Shown here in pieces: positions 1 through 9,073 of a DNA stretch of 46,309 bases (position 1 is its first letter; each line of letters begins with the position of its first letter). A program made the translations under genes and the position numbers. The notes below the pieces were generated by a model. The model ran no database searches. It was not told the origin of the DNA and saw only the letters and a list, made by a program, of their open reading frames with translations. The stretch is from Clostridiales bacterium (GTDB taxonomy: Bacteria; Bacillota; Clostridia; Christensenellales; Borkfalkiaceae), in NCBI GenBank assembly GCA_015055525.1, contig SVHZ01000012.1, forward strand, positions 1-46,309, read 5' to 3'.

Positions 1-1
1 T

Positions 2-985
2 TTATTTTTAAGTTATGCTTGTGTAAACACCTGTTTTTCAATGCTTTATAATATAATTGTATTTTTCATTAAAAGTACGGCTGTAAATATTATAATTGCC
101 TTTTTAGTCGTTGCGCTTATGCAAATTGCTTTATATATTCTAATGTTGCCATCGTTTAAGAAAGTCACACCGTACATAAAAAGTGGTTGGTGGGGATTTT
201 ATGCTATAGTAGCTGCGTTTTTAGTGCTTTTTATAACGATGACAGTTTTCCAAATTGGAATGCCGTTTACAAATAAAGAAACGGTTATTTATTTGATCAG
301 TACCGTTATTTTTTGCGTAACTTATATCGCTATTTTTTACAGTATGAAAAACATAGTAGAGTTATCTAAAGCAAAGCAAAAACAAATTCGCACCGAATTA
401 TTACAAACACAAGTTGACGCACAAGCCAAAGAGTCTGAACTTGTAAAACAAAATCGCCACGATATGCGCCACCATTATCAAATGCTTTTATCTCTCGCTA
501 AAGACGGTAAACTTGATGACATAAAAGACTATTTAATCCGTCAAAATGAAAGCATAGAAACAATGACGACCGGGCGTTTTTGTGAAAACGAAACGGTAAA
601 TAACATTTTGAAAGTTTACCATAAAAAAGCGAGTGTGGAAGGCATAAAAACCCAAATAGTAGCGGCGGTTAAACCCGAATTAACTATTCCCGCACCCGAA
701 CTTGTGCAAATTATTGCTAACGTTTTAGAAAACGCTTTGCACGGTGCAATACAAAGTAAAAAAACTAATGCCTTTATAAGCGTAACGATAAAACATAAAT
801 CCGAGCGTCTTGTTATGACTTGTGAAAATTCTTGTATAGATGATTTCAACTTTTTAGAAATGCCAAGCGAATTGCACGGTATAGGAATACATAGTATAAT
901 AACAACGGCGGAAAAATATAACGGTATGTATAATTTTACCGCTCAAAACGGAATATTTACTGCAAAAATAATCATAGATGAATAG
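2..985 (+). CDS. GHKL-type sensor histidine kinase, 5'-truncated by window edge
   Basis: This is the C-terminal part of a membrane sensor kinase of the AgrC-like GHKL class, which autophosphorylates and passes phosphate to a response regulator (none is visible here). Counting from the Met at 41, three hydrophobic segments lie near residues 15-37, 51-72 and 80-101. A helical linker follows, then the H-box NRHDMRHH with the likely phospho-His at 140. The N-box ANVLENALHGA and the glycine motif GIGIHSI form the ATP-binding domain. The reading frame is open from base 2 with no ribosome-binding site before the Met at 41, so that Met is probably internal and more membrane helices lie outside the window. 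A terminator follows directly. The family call is firm; the signal sensed is unknown. Confidence 0.85.
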   Translation, partial: LFLSYACVNTCFSMLYNIIVFFIKSTAVNIIIAFLVVALMQIALYILMLPSFKKVTPYIKSGWWGFYAIVAAFLVLFITMTVFQIGMPFTNKETVIYLISTVIFCVTYIAIFYSMKNIVELSKAKQKQIRTELLQTQVDAQAKESELVKQNRHDMRHHYQMLLSLAKDGKLDDIKDYLIRQNESIETMTTGRFCENETVNNILKVYHKKASVEGIKTQIVAAVKPELTIPAPELVQIIANVLENALHGAIQSKKTNAFISVTIKHKSERLVMTCENSCIDDFNFLEMPSELHGIGIHSIITTAEKYNGMYNFTAQNGIFTAKIIIDE

Positions 986-1000
986 GAACAAATATCGCTT

Positions 1001-1030
1001 AAAATCCTTGCCAAACGGCAGGGATTTTTT
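1001..1030 (+). terminator. Rho-independent terminator of the kinase gene
   Basis: A 12-bp stem, AAAATCCTTGCC paired with GGCAGGGATTTT (one G-T pair) around an AAAC loop, is followed by a T run. It begins 16 bases after the kinase stop codon and separates the kinase from the next transcript. Confidence 0.85.
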
Positions 1031-1079
1031 TATTCACGACAAAAAACGGGCAGTTCGCGACATTGTGGGAATAATCGTA

Positions 1080-1108
1080 TTGAAAAATAAATATTTTTCA
1101 TATACAAT
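1080..1108 (+). promoter_or_regulatory. Sigma-A-type promoter for the Cys-rich protein/adhesin operon
   Basis: TTGAAA (1080-1085), a 17-bp spacer and TACAAT (1103-1108) lie just upstream of the AGAAGGGG ribosome-binding site of the gene at 1139. There is no other promoter before the large surface-protein gene, so both genes are probably transcribed from here. Confidence 0.6.
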
Positions 1109-1138
1109 GTCGTTATCAAATTTAAGAAGGGGTATTTT

Positions 1139-1363
1139 ATGGACACACAAAAGCACAATGAATATTCAACCCCGCCAACCGATAAAACGGTTAGTAGGTT
1201 TGATAACTGCCCGTGTTTTGACGGAAGAAAAAGTTTACTTGCAATAGAACCTATTTGTTGGTTTTGTAAGTACGCTAAGTTTGATCTAAATAGTGATAAA
1301 TTGCCAGAATTTGGCACTTGCAAATATCCAGAAATCCAAAACCAAAAGGAGATAAAAATATGA
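1139..1363 (+). CDS. Small cysteine-rich protein (74 aa), function unknown
   Basis: I do not recognise a named family. The protein is soluble, with no signal peptide or membrane segment, and has five cysteines at 24, 26, 40, 43 and 61 in a C-x-C...C-W-F-C...C arrangement, which suggests zinc binding or a redox site (inference). The start is supported by an AGAAGGGG ribosome-binding site and an upstream promoter. Its TGA overlaps the ATG of the next gene (ATGA at 1360-1363), so it is translationally coupled to the giant surface protein. Possible roles include assisting its expression or an independent housekeeping function; nothing in the sequence decides between them. Confidence 0.75.
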   Translation: MDTQKHNEYSTPPTDKTVSRFDNCPCFDGRKSLLAIEPICWFCKYAKFDLNSDKLPEFGTCKYPEIQNQKEIKI

Positions 1364-4300
1364 CAAAGTTAGTTAAAAAATTACTAATAAGCCTAATGGC
1401 GGTTGTAATGACCGCTTGTTGCGGTTTTGCAGTTGTAGGCGCACAGCCTATAACGGCAAACGCAGCAACGGCTGAGTACGGCGTTCAGATCGGCGGTGTG
1501 AAGGTAACAAGCGATAACCTTGTGATTGACAATAGCGATAATTCTGCAATTACAGGTACGGCTACTTATGACCCAACAAGCAATACTTTAACGCTTGATA
1601 ACTTTAGTTACACGAGCGTAGGAATGGTAGTTGAGGGCGCTATCGTTTGCGACAACACTATAGATTCTTTAAATATCGTCCTAAAGGGTACAAATACAAT
1701 ATCCACCACGGCAGATGATTGGGATAATAGCGATGGTGGTATCATTTTAAAACAAAGCAACGCCACTTTGCGTATCAGTGACTATGTGGGAGATGATAGC
1801 ACCGGTGTTTTGAATATAACCAGCGGCTATTATGGAATCAAGTTTAATGGAGGCACCACAACGGAACCGGTACTTACGCTTGTAAACGTTACGCTGAATA
1901 TAGACACTTATTGGCCTGGTATTACTGCTGCTCGTTATGTATCTATTACAAAAAGTACGTTAATGATACAAACCGGCCCTAAAGCTAACTATACGGCATT
2001 TAATCAACTAAAAGGTATCATCTTCTCTAATGGTGCAGAAAATTACAACGTGTATAATAGTAACTCTCCAACAACTCCGGTTACTACGGATAAGACACAG
2101 AGTTCAACCTACTCGTACAAATACATTAAAATCGAGCCTGTGGAGGGAACCCCTTACGACGTTTGGGTTGCAGGTATTCAATTAGACTCAACAAACACAA
2201 CTATCGACATTAACGATAATTCTGCAGTTACAGGCTCGGCTACTTATGACCCAACAAGCGATACTTTAACGCTTGATAACTTCTCTTATACTGGGGCGGG
2301 ATATTTGTATGAAACCGTAAAGGATCCTGATTATGATGATTACTATTACTATAATTATGCAGGTATTTATTCTAAAGGTGACTTGAAAATTGCGCTTAAT
2401 GGTGAAAACACCTTAAATTGCGCTATTATCGATGATTCCGATAATATCGAAAAAAAATGTGTGGGTATTAACATTGAAGGCGCGTTGACTATTAGTGGCG
2501 GTACACTTAACACTACTATTAAAGGAAATTCTATCATTGCTAACTCGTTAACGATTGATAATGCTATTTTAAATTCAAACAGTACTAGGGTTAACATTTC
2601 CTTTGATGAAGATGCAATCATTTCTAATTCTAAAGTTTTTGCAAAAGGTGGCTCGCCTGTAATTGCAACAGGATTTAATAAAAAACTTGATATAATTAAC
2701 TCTACAGTTGTTATACAAAGTGAAGGTAGTTATTTTGGCTTTAGTAATAAAAGCGCAATAACTATAGATGAAAATAGCATTTTAGAAATAAGTGTAAGAA
2801 ACTGTGCAATTGGAAATACGATAGCCGTTAATTATAGCCCAAATTGTTCAGTTTTCGCAGGTGAAAGTAAGGAAACCGCACAACTCGTTGCTGAGCCTTA
2901 TATCAACAGCACTTTTACAAGTAAATACGTTAAGATTGCACCTACAAGTAAGGTAACTTTAAACTATGGAACTAGCGAACTTGCAAATAAAGAAATTACT
3001 GTTGTAAAGGGTGAAACACTTTCACTTGAAACCCCTGAAATTAACGGCTACGAATGTATCGGTTGGTATAATGAAGATACTTTAGAAAATGTATTTGATT
3101 TTAGCACGCCTATTACTGAAGATATTACCATTTATGCTAAATGGGTTGTTGCTTACGATATTTGGGTTGCGGGTATTAGACTTAATGTTGAAAACCTTAT
3201 TATCGACAGTAACGATAATTCTGCAATTACAGGTACTGCTACTTATGATGCAGAAAATAATATTTTAACGCTTGATAACTTTGTTTACACAGGTAACGTA
3301 AATGCTCTTATCTATTCTACGGGCATTGATTTGAAGATAGTGCTCAAAGGTACAAATAAGTTAGTCGGTTCAGTTGACGTAAACGCAGGAATTTATATCG
3401 AAGAGGGCAGTCTTATAATTGCTGGCTCAGATGAATATAGCGAAACGGCTTCCCTTGAATTGACTGCAGAGTCTTCTTGCATTTATGCTGACGACTCTCT
3501 CTCCATAGAAAACGTAAAACTTACTACTACCACCACAGCCTTGCCTACGGGTAACGGTAGCCCAACCTATACAATCCTTGCATATGGCGATTTATCGATT
3601 ATAAGCAGTGAAGTAACCGTAATCGCTGGTGATTCTGATGGTGATGGTATTATTGAGTTTGGTTATACTGTAGGAATTATGTCAGTTGGAAAGGTGGAAA
3701 TTACTGGTAGTAGCGTTACTGTATCGGCTAATGGTGGCGGAATTGGCGCGTATATCAGTATTACTATTGATAATAGCACCGTTATTATCGATGGCGGAAT
3801 ATATGGAATAGCCGCAGATGCTACGTCTATTAAAAATAGTACCGTTATAATATCAGGGGAAATTGCTATAGGAACTAACTCTGAGGATGACGGATACCTT
3901 ATAATATCTAATAGCAACGTTGAAATTTCGGCACAAAAGTATATAATTCGCAATATGAATTATGATGAGCCTGTTATTGATTATAGTCTTGACAGTACAG
4001 GTCACGTAATTTACGGAGGCGAAGATAAAGAAAGCGCAACGATGCTTACTGAACAAGACGATATTTTCACTAGCAAATACCTTAGATTTGTACCTGCATA
4101 CGATATTTGGGTTGCGGGCGTTCAACTTGACGCATCAAACTTAACTATTGACAGTGAAGACAATAATGCTATTAGAGGCTCGGCTACTTACGACCCAACA
4201 AGCAATACTTTAACGCTTGATAACTTTGTATATGAAAGCATAGGCGATTATAGGGGCAATAACGATTACGCGCCTATTCGTGTTAAAGACGGAACTACTA

Positions 4301-7182
4301 TCAAAGTAGTAGGCTCTATCGATCTTGCGTGTAACGGTACTACTGACGACGATTATTATGCTATTTATGGCTTAGGTTCGTTAACTATTATCGGTAACGG
4401 CGATAGTGATGTTTTATATACTCACGGTCATGATGGTGGTGGTATTTATTCTTCAGGCACTTTAACTATTCAAAATTTAGAATTGAAACTTAATGCTAAT
4501 CAATCTGCTATTTATAGTGAAAGAGCAATTGCTTTAGATAAAGTTAGCGGTGAAATTTATTCTTGGCGCGAAGACGGTATTTACGTATCTGATTTTTATA
4601 ACAGTGTAAATATCCTTGACTGTAATTTATTAATTCAAGGTTACCATAAAGGTATTACAGCAAATTCTTCAGTTGTATGTTTCAAAAATAGTTTTGTTGA
4701 AATTGTCTCTGATGACGGCTACGCTCTTTGGGATAATGATAGAAGTGCTGTTGCTTACGTTGATTACTCGGATAAACATTTTGTCTTTGCTGGTTGGTAT
4801 GAAGATGAAGCAGAAGAAGTTAACCCTTACGATGCTAACAGTTTTAAAAACAATTACGTTAAAATTGTACCTACACGCAAAATTACTTTAAACTTTAGTT
4901 CAGTTGGTTTACCAAGTGAAGAAGTGTTTGTTATTGTTAATACACCGGCTATTATTGAAACCCCTGTAATTGAAGGCTACGTATTTATCGGTTGGTATAA
5001 TGAAGATACTTTAGAAACTGTATTTGATTTTAGCGCGCCTATAACTGAAAATATTACCATTTATGCTAAACTTGCTAATTACACCCAAGATATGGCTGAT
5101 ATAGATAGCCAAATTAACGGTGTTAAAGGCTCTATAACTTCTTTACAATCTAGCATTGATGGTAAGGCGGATGCAACAGTACTTGCAAATAGCGTTGCTG
5201 ATTTACAAGGTAAAATCGACGCTTTAACTAATAACTATCAATCGGCAGACGATGCACAACAATTAGAAATTGATGCGTTAAAACAACAAGTTTCAACTCT
5301 TATCAATGATACTATTGCTTTATTAAACGGCAAAGTTACTGATATCGAAACTGAAATTGCAAATATCAAAAATGATATTTCTACAAACGCAGGCGATATT
5401 ACTGCAAATGCTGGTAAAATTACTTCTTTAACAACTCAACTTACCACATTACAAGGCGTAGTTGATAGTTTAGGCGATACTTATATTGATAATACTGAAC
5501 TTGCTAACCTTAAAACAGAACTTGTTGATGCCGATAATCAAATTAAAGATTTAATTACAACGTTAACTACAAAGGTTACTGATATTGAAAGCGAAATTGC
5601 CGATATTAACAACGCTATTTCTACAAACGCAGGCGATATTACTGCAAACGCTGGTAAAATTACTTCTTTAACAACTCAACTTACTACATTACAAGGATTA
5701 GTTAACAGTTTAGGCAATACTTATATTGATAATACTGAACTTGCTAACCTTAAAACAGAACTTGTTGATGCCGATAATCAAATTAAAGATTTAATTACAG
5801 CGTTAACTACAAGGGTTACTGATATTGAAATTGAAATTGATAATATCAAAAATGATATTTCTACAAACGCAGGCGATATTACTGCAAACGCTGGTAAGAT
5901 TACTTCTTTAACAACTCAACTTACCACATTACAAGGCGTAGTTAACAGTTTAGGCGATACTTATATTGATAATACTGAACTTTCTAACCTTAAGGCAGAA
6001 CTTGTTGACGCCGATAATCAAATTAAAGGTTTAATTACAGCGTTAACTACAAGGGTTACTGATATTGAAAGCGAAATTGCTAATATCAAAAATGATATTA
6101 CTGCAAACGCAAGTGGTATTACTGCAAACGCTGGTAAGATTACTTCTTTAACAACTCAACTTACCACATTACAAGGCGTAGTTAACAGTTTAGGCAATAC
6201 TTATATTGATAATACTGAACTTGCTAACCTTAAGGCAGAACTTGTTGACGCCGATAATCAAATTAAAGATTTAATTACAACGTTAACTACAAGGGTTGAA
6301 AAAACTGAAAATGATATTGCTAGCCTTGTTTCAAACAAAGCGGACGTTACTTTAGTTACTGAAAAGGTTGAAGAACTTAAAGGTTTAATCGATTCGTTAG
6401 ACGCAGTTAAAAATAATTATGTGGCTGCCGATGAAGAGTTAAAAAATCAACTTACAACAGTAATTAATAACGCTAAACAACAAGCAATCGACAGCGCAAC
6501 TGAACTTGTAAACAACGCTAAAGCAGAACTTACTATCGCTATCAATGCTAAAGCAGATACTGCAACGGTAAACGCTAAAGTAGAAGAACTCAACAAGACT
6601 ATTGAAAACGCTAAAACTGTTGCTAACGCTTATACTGACGGCAAAGTAGAAGAACTTAACTTAGCAATCGCTACTGCTAAACAACAAGCAATTGACAGCG
6701 CAACTACGCTTGTAAACAATGCTAAAACTGAACTTAATGCAGTAATCGCATTAAAGGCTGATAGCGCTACCGTAACTGCTAAATTTACTGAAGTTCAATC
6801 GGCAATCGCTATCTTACAAGGCTTAAGCGACGATTACCTTTCTGCAGATACCGAATTAAAAGAAGAATTAACTACTTTAATCGCTAATACTAAAGCGGAA
6901 ATTATTGAATTGATTATCGCAGGTGATAAGGCAAATGCCGACGCATTAGAAGAAGAAATTACTAAACTTCGTGCGGAAATTGAAGCATTAAAGAACGCTA
7001 CTAATGAAGACGTTGCTGATCTTCGTGCGGAAATTGAAGCATTAAAGAACGCTACTAATGAAGATATTAAAGAAGCAGAATCAAACGCTCAAGTTTTACC
7101 GAGTGTTATTGCAAGCGTTGCAGTTTTAGGCGATATTGCACTTCTTGTATGGCTTATCATCAAGCGCAAAATAGTTAAATAA
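1360..7182 (+). CDS. Giant surface protein: beta-helix modules, InlB-type repeats, coiled-coil stalk, C-terminal membrane anchor
   Basis: A 1940-aa exported protein, probably an adhesin or glycan-binding surface protein. A Sec signal peptide covers residues 1-35 (cut after ANA). Four modules begin near residues 38, 265, 598 and 913; three of them open with the near-identical YD(V/I)WVAG, and all share TATYDP/SATYDP and LTLDNF. Their Gly/Ile/Val/Asn-rich strands look like right-handed beta-helix. Two Listeria-Bacteroides (Flg_new) repeats, with GWYNEDTLE and ITIYAK, lie near 531-594 and 1174-1236. Residues about 1240-1905 are coiled coil, including four 80-residue repeats encoded by nearly identical 240-bp DNA. 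The last 28 residues are a membrane helix followed by KRKIVK; there is no LPXTG motif. The start at 1360 has an AAAGGAG site and gives the signal peptide directly; an in-frame extension to 1318 lacks such support. A lipobox reading (MTAC at 17-20) is possible but weaker than the ANA site. Confidence 0.85.
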   Translation: MTKLVKKLLISLMAVVMTACCGFAVVGAQPITANAATAEYGVQIGGVKVTSDNLVIDNSDNSAITGTATYDPTSNTLTLDNFSYTSVGMVVEGAIVCDNTIDSLNIVLKGTNTISTTADDWDNSDGGIILKQSNATLRISDYVGDDSTGVLNITSGYYGIKFNGGTTTEPVLTLVNVTLNIDTYWPGITAARYVSITKSTLMIQTGPKANYTAFNQLKGIIFSNGAENYNVYNSNSPTTPVTTDKTQSSTYSYKYIKIEPVEGTPYDVWVAGIQLDSTNTTIDINDNSAVTGSATYDPTSDTLTLDNFSYTGAGYLYETVKDPDYDDYYYYNYAGIYSKGDLKIALNGENTLNCAIIDDSDNIEKKCVGINIEGALTISGGTLNTTIKGNSIIANSLTIDNAILNSNSTRVNISFDEDAIISNSKVFAKGGSPVIATGFNKKLDIINSTVVIQSEGSYFGFSNKSAITIDENSILEISVRNCAIGNTIAVNYSPNCSVFAGESKETAQLVAEPYINSTFTSKYVKIAPTSKVTLNYGTSELANKEITVVKGETLSLETPEINGYECIGWYNEDTLENVFDFSTPITEDITIYAKWVVAYDIWVAGIRLNVENLIIDSNDNSAITGTATYDAENNILTLDNFVYTGNVNALIYSTGIDLKIVLKGTNKLVGSVDVNAGIYIEEGSLIIAGSDEYSETASLELTAESSCIYADDSLSIENVKLTTTTTALPTGNGSPTYTILAYGDLSIISSEVTVIAGDSDGDGIIEFGYTVGIMSVGKVEITGSSVTVSANGGGIGAYISITIDNSTVIIDGGIYGIAADATSIKNSTVIISGEIAIGTNSEDDGYLIISNSNVEISAQKYIIRNMNYDEPVIDYSLDSTGHVIYGGEDKESATMLTEQDDIFTSKYLRFVPAYDIWVAGVQLDASNLTIDSEDNNAIRGSATYDPTSNTLTLDNFVYESIGDYRGNNDYAPIRVKDGTTIKVVGSIDLACNGTTDDDYYAIYGLGSLTIIGNGDSDVLYTHGHDGGGIYSSGTLTIQNLELKLNANQSAIYSERAIALDKVSGEIYSWREDGIYVSDFYNSVNILDCNLLIQGYHKGITANSSVVCFKNSFVEIVSDDGYALWDNDRSAVAYVDYSDKHFVFAGWYEDEAEEVNPYDANSFKNNYVKIVPTRKITLNFSSVGLPSEEVFVIVNTPAIIETPVIEGYVFIGWYNEDTLETVFDFSAPITENITIYAKLANYTQDMADIDSQINGVKGSITSLQSSIDGKADATVLANSVADLQGKIDALTNNYQSADDAQQLEIDALKQQVSTLINDTIALLNGKVTDIETEIANIKNDISTNAGDITANAGKITSLTTQLTTLQGVVDSLGDTYIDNTELANLKTELVDADNQIKDLITTLTTKVTDIESEIADINNAISTNAGDITANAGKITSLTTQLTTLQGLVNSLGNTYIDNTELANLKTELVDADNQIKDLITALTTRVTDIEIEIDNIKNDISTNAGDITANAGKITSLTTQLTTLQGVVNSLGDTYIDNTELSNLKAELVDADNQIKGLITALTTRVTDIESEIANIKNDITANASGITANAGKITSLTTQLTTLQGVVNSLGNTYIDNTELANLKAELVDADNQIKDLITTLTTRVEKTENDIASLVSNKADVTLVTEKVEELKGLIDSLDAVKNNYVAADEELKNQLTTVINNAKQQAIDSATELVNNAKAELTIAINAKADTATVNAKVEELNKTIENAKTVANAYTDGKVEELNLAIATAKQQAIDSATTLVNNAKTELNAVIALKADSATVTAKFTEVQSAIAILQGLSDDYLSADTELKEELTTLIANTKAEIIELIIAGDKANADALEEEITKLRAEIEALKNATNEDVADLRAEIEALKNATNEDIKEAESNAQVLPSVIASVAVLGDIALLVWLIIKRKIVK
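5341..6300 (+). repeat. Four tandem 240-bp in-frame repeats in the stalk of the surface protein
   Basis: Units start at 5341, 5581, 5821 and 6061, exactly 240 bp (80 codons) apart. Each encodes a segment containing TANAGKITSLTTQLTTLQG and NTYIDNTEL or DTYIDNTEL. The units differ at only scattered bases, so they look recently amplified or homogenised and could change copy number. Confidence 0.9.
6967..7065 (+). repeat. 54-bp tandem coding repeat (two units, the second partial)
   Basis: Unit 1 (6967-7020) and the first 44 bases of unit 2 (from 7021) are identical. They encode LRAEIEALKNATNED, a heptad-like coiled-coil segment just before the membrane anchor. Confidence 0.85.
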
Positions 7183-7203
7183 TTTTATATTTATGCTAAC
7201 CTA

Positions 7204-7229
7204 AACGGTGGATGGAAACGTCCACCGTT
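7204..7229 (+). terminator. Hairpin after the surface-protein gene, no T run
   Basis: AACGGTGGA pairs perfectly with TCCACCGTT across an 8-base loop, 21 bases after the stop codon. No T tract follows, so it may be a processing or stability hairpin; the stronger terminator lies at 7343-7378. Between them (7230-7342) I see no gene. Confidence 0.45.
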
Positions 7230-7342
7230 CACTACTTAACAAAAACTTTCAAAAAGTGTTAAACGGTTTGTTTAGTTCGCTAAATGGACAACTAATTAGG
7301 CGAAAGGGGATCGGTATCAACAGACGATTTTTATTATTATAG

Positions 7343-7378
7343 AAAACGCCTTGGCAAAGATAGTTGCCAAGGCGTTTT
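7343..7378. terminator. Bidirectional terminator between convergent genes
   Basis: AAAACGCCTTGGCAA and TTGCCAAGGCGTTTT form a 15-bp perfect stem around AGATAG, A-rich on one side and T-rich on the other. It can end both the surface-protein transcript and the Lrp-regulator transcript. Confidence 0.85.
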
Positions 7379-7391
7379 AATGTGTTAAAAA

Positions 7392-7835
7392 TTAGGGAAG
7401 TATCGTATAAGATTGCTTATGAGAAGAAAGGGCAAATAAAGTGTGGCTTTTTATTATTCCGTTTTGTTTTTTAAGTTCTAAAAGTTTTTGCTCTAAAGAC
7501 TCAACGTCTTTCGCTACTACTTTTAAAATATAATCGTATTCGCCCGATATTGAGAAACATTCTAAAATGTCAGGATTAGAAGATATATATTCTATAAGTT
7601 TATCTGCTTTTTCGTGGGATTGAATTATTATCATAACAAACGCTAATATAGGTCTTCCTACTTTAGTTCCATCTGTGATAATCGTTGATTTTTTTATAAC
7701 CCCGCTTCTCTTTAAGCTTTTAACTCGCTTATTGATTGCTGGAAGAGATAAGTTAACGTTCTTTCTTAAAGAATTGGTCGTTGCGTTTGCGTTTTCAGAT
7801 AAAAGATGCAAAAGTTTAACGTCGATTTCATCCAT
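7392..7835 (-). CDS. Lrp/AsnC family transcriptional regulator
   Basis: A 147-aa regulator of the leucine-responsive/feast-famine family. The N-terminal winged helix-turn-helix (residues 1-50) starts MDEIDVKLLHLL and contains LSLPAINKRVKSLKRSGVI. The C-terminal half, with FSISGEYDYILKVVAKD, is the RAM ligand-binding/oligomerisation domain. The frame extends further upstream, but the Met at 7835 matches the family start and has a GGAG site, while the extension would run through the promoter at 7870-7898. It is divergent from the PHP/M20/aminotransferase operon, the usual arrangement for a local regulator responding to an amino acid, so control of that operon is the likeliest role (inference). 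Confidence 0.9.
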   Translation of the reverse strand: MDEIDVKLLHLLSENANATTNSLRKNVNLSLPAINKRVKSLKRSGVIKKSTIITDGTKVGRPILAFVMIIIQSHEKADKLIEYISSNPDILECFSISGEYDYILKVVAKDVESLEQKLLELKKQNGIIKSHTLFALSSHKQSYTILP

Positions 7836-7869
7836 AGTTCTTTTCTCCAAGATTAAATTTGATAATTCA

Positions 7870-7898
7870 ATTATAAAATTTACATATAAAAAAGTCAA
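7870..7898 (-). promoter_or_regulatory. Promoter of the Lrp/AsnC gene
   Basis: Read on the minus strand: TTGACT, a 17-bp spacer and TATAAT. This places the transcript start about 28 bases upstream of the Met at 7835 and supports that start over the longer frame. Confidence 0.75.
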
Positions 7899-8014
7899 AC
7901 AATTAGAATAAATTGATAAAAAAATAAACAATAATACAAATTTAGTTAAAAATTTATCTTATGGTTAAGAAAATGGTGAAAACGCGTAAAAATTTTAAAT
8001 TAAAACACATTAAT

Positions 8015-8029
8015 TTTGAAAACTTCAAA
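8015..8029. promoter_or_regulatory. Candidate operator in the divergent Lrp/PHP intergenic region
   Basis: TTTGAA-AAC-TTCAAA is a perfect 6-bp inverted repeat in AT-rich DNA, about 60 bp upstream of the PHP gene start. The size and AT-richness suit an Lrp-type site, but assignment is speculative. The rest of the 252-bp gap holds the Lrp promoter and a poor candidate promoter for the PHP gene (TTGATT at 8031, TATTCT at 8054). Confidence 0.3.
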
Positions 8030-8087
8030 TTTGATTTATTTTGCGTATAAATGTATTCTATAAAAAAGCAAGGGAGATAGAATAACT

Positions 8088-9056
8088 ATGATTGATTTAT
8101 TAAAGAAAAACGGCAAGTTTTACAAGGCAAATTTACACGCTCATACTACTTTTTCTGATGGAAAAATGTCGCCTTTAGAAATGAAAAATTTATATAAAAA
8201 GAACGGATATTCTATTATGGCGATAACCGACCACTCAAAATTTATTTATCACAAAGACCTTGACGATAAAGATTTTTTAAATATTGCAGGTTTTGAAGCA
8301 GATTTCAATTTTTATAATCCGGACGGAACTACAACTAAGAGAAAAACCTGCCACGTTAACTTTTTTTCTAAAAACCCCGAAACAGCCGAAGTTTTACCTC
8401 AAAATAAAACCTATGATATAAATATCATAAACAACTATATTAGAGATATGGCTGAAAAGGGTTGGGTGGCAATGCTTAACCATCCGGCTTGGAGTCAACA
8501 AGGGATGGAAGAAGTAAACACAATCAAAGGTTTTTTAGGTATGGAAATTTACAACCACGGGTGTAACGTTATTTATAACAACGGTTTCACTCACGATTGG
8601 TTCAGAAGTTACATCTCTAGCGGAAACAAAATTTATGCTTTTGCAACCGATGACGTGCATTGTGGCGTTCAAGCAAACGGCGAACCAAATAAAGGAGATA
8701 ACGATAGTTGCGGAGGGTATATAAACGTTAGTATGCCGTCGCTTACTTATGAAAATTTCTTTGATGCTATTGAAAACGGTAGGTTTTATCCGTCCACAGG
8801 CGTTGAAATAAAAGATTTATATATCGACGAAGAAAAAGACGAACTCGTAATCAGCTGTTCGCCGGTAAGCACGGTAATTATTAAAGGCAACACTTGTTCT
8901 TCGTTTAAGGTTCCCCGTATTCACACCGATGAAAACGAAATTACCAATTTTGTAGTAAGTATGGAACACATAAGAAAGCAATATACTTATTTTTGGGTTG
9001 AACTTAAAACAAAAGAAGGCAAAATCGCACACTCTCAACCATATTTTTTGAAATAA
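8088..9056 (+). CDS. PHP-domain metal-dependent phosphoesterase
   Basis: A 322-aa cytoplasmic protein of the PHP superfamily. Residues H17, H19 and D24 (NLHAHTTFSDG) and D48/H49 (ITDH) are the first metal-ligand motifs; NHPAW and ATDDVH supply later ligands. The C-terminal 80 residues look like a small beta domain. Family members hydrolyse phosphate esters, including nucleotides, histidinol phosphate and nucleic acids, and the substrate here cannot be read from sequence. A GGGAG ribosome-binding site precedes the ATG. It is the first gene of a tight operon (17-bp gap) with an M20D amidohydrolase and an aminotransferase, which suggests a small-molecule rather than DNA-repair role (inference). 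Confidence 0.85.
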   Translation: MIDLLKKNGKFYKANLHAHTTFSDGKMSPLEMKNLYKKNGYSIMAITDHSKFIYHKDLDDKDFLNIAGFEADFNFYNPDGTTTKRKTCHVNFFSKNPETAEVLPQNKTYDINIINNYIRDMAEKGWVAMLNHPAWSQQGMEEVNTIKGFLGMEIYNHGCNVIYNNGFTHDWFRSYISSGNKIYAFATDDVHCGVQANGEPNKGDNDSCGGYINVSMPSLTYENFFDAIENGRFYPSTGVEIKDLYIDEEKDELVISCSPVSTVIIKGNTCSSFKVPRIHTDENEITNFVVSMEHIRKQYTYFWVELKTKEGKIAHSQPYFLK

Positions 9057-9073
9057 GCCGTAGGAGAGAATAA

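Noticed and set aside
978-1247. An 89-codon plus-strand open frame overlapping the kinase end
   Set aside because: It runs through a strong terminator and the promoter of the next gene, and conflicts with the better-supported Cys-rich gene at 1139.
1318-1359. Upstream extension of the giant surface protein
   Set aside because: It places 14 residues before a clean signal peptide and has no ribosome-binding site, whereas the ATG at 1360 has AAAGGAG and the coupling overlap.
7099-7182. Possible sortase anchor (LPSV...) at the surface-protein C terminus
   Set aside because: The motif is not LPXTG and lies directly before the hydrophobic segment; a simple membrane anchor fits better.
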